A stretch of 9,698 nucleotides of DNA from Comamonadaceae bacterium (GTDB taxonomy: Bacteria > Pseudomonadota > Gammaproteobacteria > Burkholderiales > Burkholderiaceae_C): assembly GCA_947478935.1 (NCBI GenBank), contig CANJXV010000080.1, forward strand, positions 1 to 9,698. Reading direction: 5' to 3'. The position numbers and the translations under genes were made by a program. The notes under the pieces were generated by a model. That model worked only from the letters and a program-made list of their open reading frames with translations. It ran no database searches and was not told the DNA's origin. Shown in pieces: positions 9,411 to 9,698 of the stretch (its first letter is position 1; each line of letters opens with the position of its first letter).

Positions 9411-9530
9411 GGAACTAGGCTGTGCCTCAAAGTGGTGCAAGGGTAAATCAGGACGGCGCGAAATTTTCAAGACGTTAGCATACGCACTCTTTAAAAGCTA
9501 CCTGCGCCCTCTCCGTCCCAACGCATTTGC
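9411..9530. promoter_or_regulatory. Divergent promoter region, xdhA and second ABC importer
   Basis: This 120-bp gap separates two divergent start codons. On the minus strand a fair sigma-70 promoter for xdhA can be drawn: TTGAAA (9470-9465), a 17-bp spacer, and TTTACC (9447-9442) preceded by TGA as an extended -10; it would give a leader of about 25 bases. On the plus strand TTCAAG (9466-9471), an 18-bp spacer and TTTAAA (9490-9495) form a weaker candidate. The two -35 boxes would overlap. A short palindrome, GAAA-T-TTTC (9460-9468), lies at the same place, and AGGC-tgt-GCCT (9417-9427) sits just upstream of the xdhA start. No regulator gene is in the window, so the binding protein cannot be named. 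Confidence 0.4.
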
Positions 9531-9698
9531 ATGACTGCCCCCCGCTTAGAACTGACCGGAATCACCAAGGCCTACCCCGGGGTGGTGGCCAATAGCGATG
9601 TATCGCTGACGGTGCTGCCCGGCCAAACGCATGCGGTTTTGGGGGAAAACGGCGCCGGCAAGTCCACGCTGATGAAAATCATCTACGGCTCAATCAAA
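9531..9698 (+). CDS. ABC importer ATPase, sugar/nucleoside (BMP-associated) type, 3' truncated
   Basis: Only the first 56 codons are present; the frame is open to the window edge. The N-terminus has the usual ABC opening (LELTGITKAYPGVVA at 6-20) and Walker A GENGAGKST at 38-46, followed by LMKIIYG. GENGAGKSTLMKI with this spacing is typical of the double-domain ATPases (about 500 residues) of sugar- and nucleoside-type importers, including those paired with BMP-family binding proteins that take up purine nucleosides. ATG at 9531 puts Walker A at the normal distance; no Shine-Dalgarno is visible. It diverges from xdhA across 120 bp, which suggests shared control and a role in importing the purines or nucleosides that XDH consumes. 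The ABC assignment is certain; the substrate is inferred from context and from the Walker A region. Confidence 0.85.
   Translation, partial: MTAPRLELTGITKAYPGVVANSDVSLTVLPGQTHAVLGENGAGKSTLMKIIYGSIK

Noticed and set aside
9411..9470. Longer XdhA start at TTG 9470
   Set aside because: The 20 extra residues do not resemble an XdhA N-terminus and would cover the candidate promoter; the ATG at 9410 leads straight into the ferredoxin domain.

Overview
The window is a GC-rich, densely packed stretch of a proteobacterial chromosome. Protein style and gene order suggest a betaproteobacterium of the Burkholderiales, probably Comamonadaceae; this is inference from the look of the proteins, not from a marker gene. 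The theme is purine catabolism. It carries a two-subunit xanthine dehydrogenase, a probable 8-oxoguanine deaminase, a glycerate kinase of the kind that finishes glyoxylate assimilation, and parts of two different ABC importers. No RNA gene, CRISPR array, insertion sequence or phage gene is visible, and no gene looks frameshifted. Two genes are cut by the window edges.

Layout. Positions 1-1960 (+) hold the end of a Liv-type (branched-chain amino acid/amide class) ABC importer: a permease missing its N-terminus, then two ATPases joined by 1-nt and 4-nt overlaps. Facing it is a two-gene minus-strand unit: a probable 8-oxoguanine deaminase (4061-2649) followed after 16 nt by a LysE/RhtB-type exporter (2632-2009). 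A glycerate kinase diverges from the deaminase (4135-5442, +). Its 3' end overlaps by 6 bp the end of xdhB (7803-5437, -), which follows xdhA (9410-7800, -) with a 4-nt overlap. After a 120-bp divergent intergenic region, the last 168 nt begin the ATPase gene of a sugar/nucleoside-class (BMP-associated) importer on the plus strand.

How the genes fit together. The importers would bring in purines, nucleosides or breakdown products (inferred). XdhA/XdhB oxidises hypoxanthine and xanthine to urate; the deaminase would turn 8-oxoguanine into urate plus ammonia, so both branches meet at urate. Urate is normally broken down through allantoin to urea/ammonia and glyoxylate; two glyoxylates give tartronate semialdehyde and then glycerate, which the kinase phosphorylates to 2-phosphoglycerate. 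The middle of this route (uricase, allantoin enzymes, glyoxylate carboligase, tartronate semialdehyde reductase) and the XDH maturation factor XdhC are not in the window. All intergenic gaps are short (16 to 120 bp); there is no gene-free stretch above 300 bases.

I see no clearly new system. The most interesting points are the exporter placed directly behind the 8-oxoguanine deaminase, the Ala-rich linker inside XdhA, the fused convergent ends of the kinase and xdhB with a perfect hairpin just inside, and a possible back-to-back promoter pair between xdhA and the second importer.
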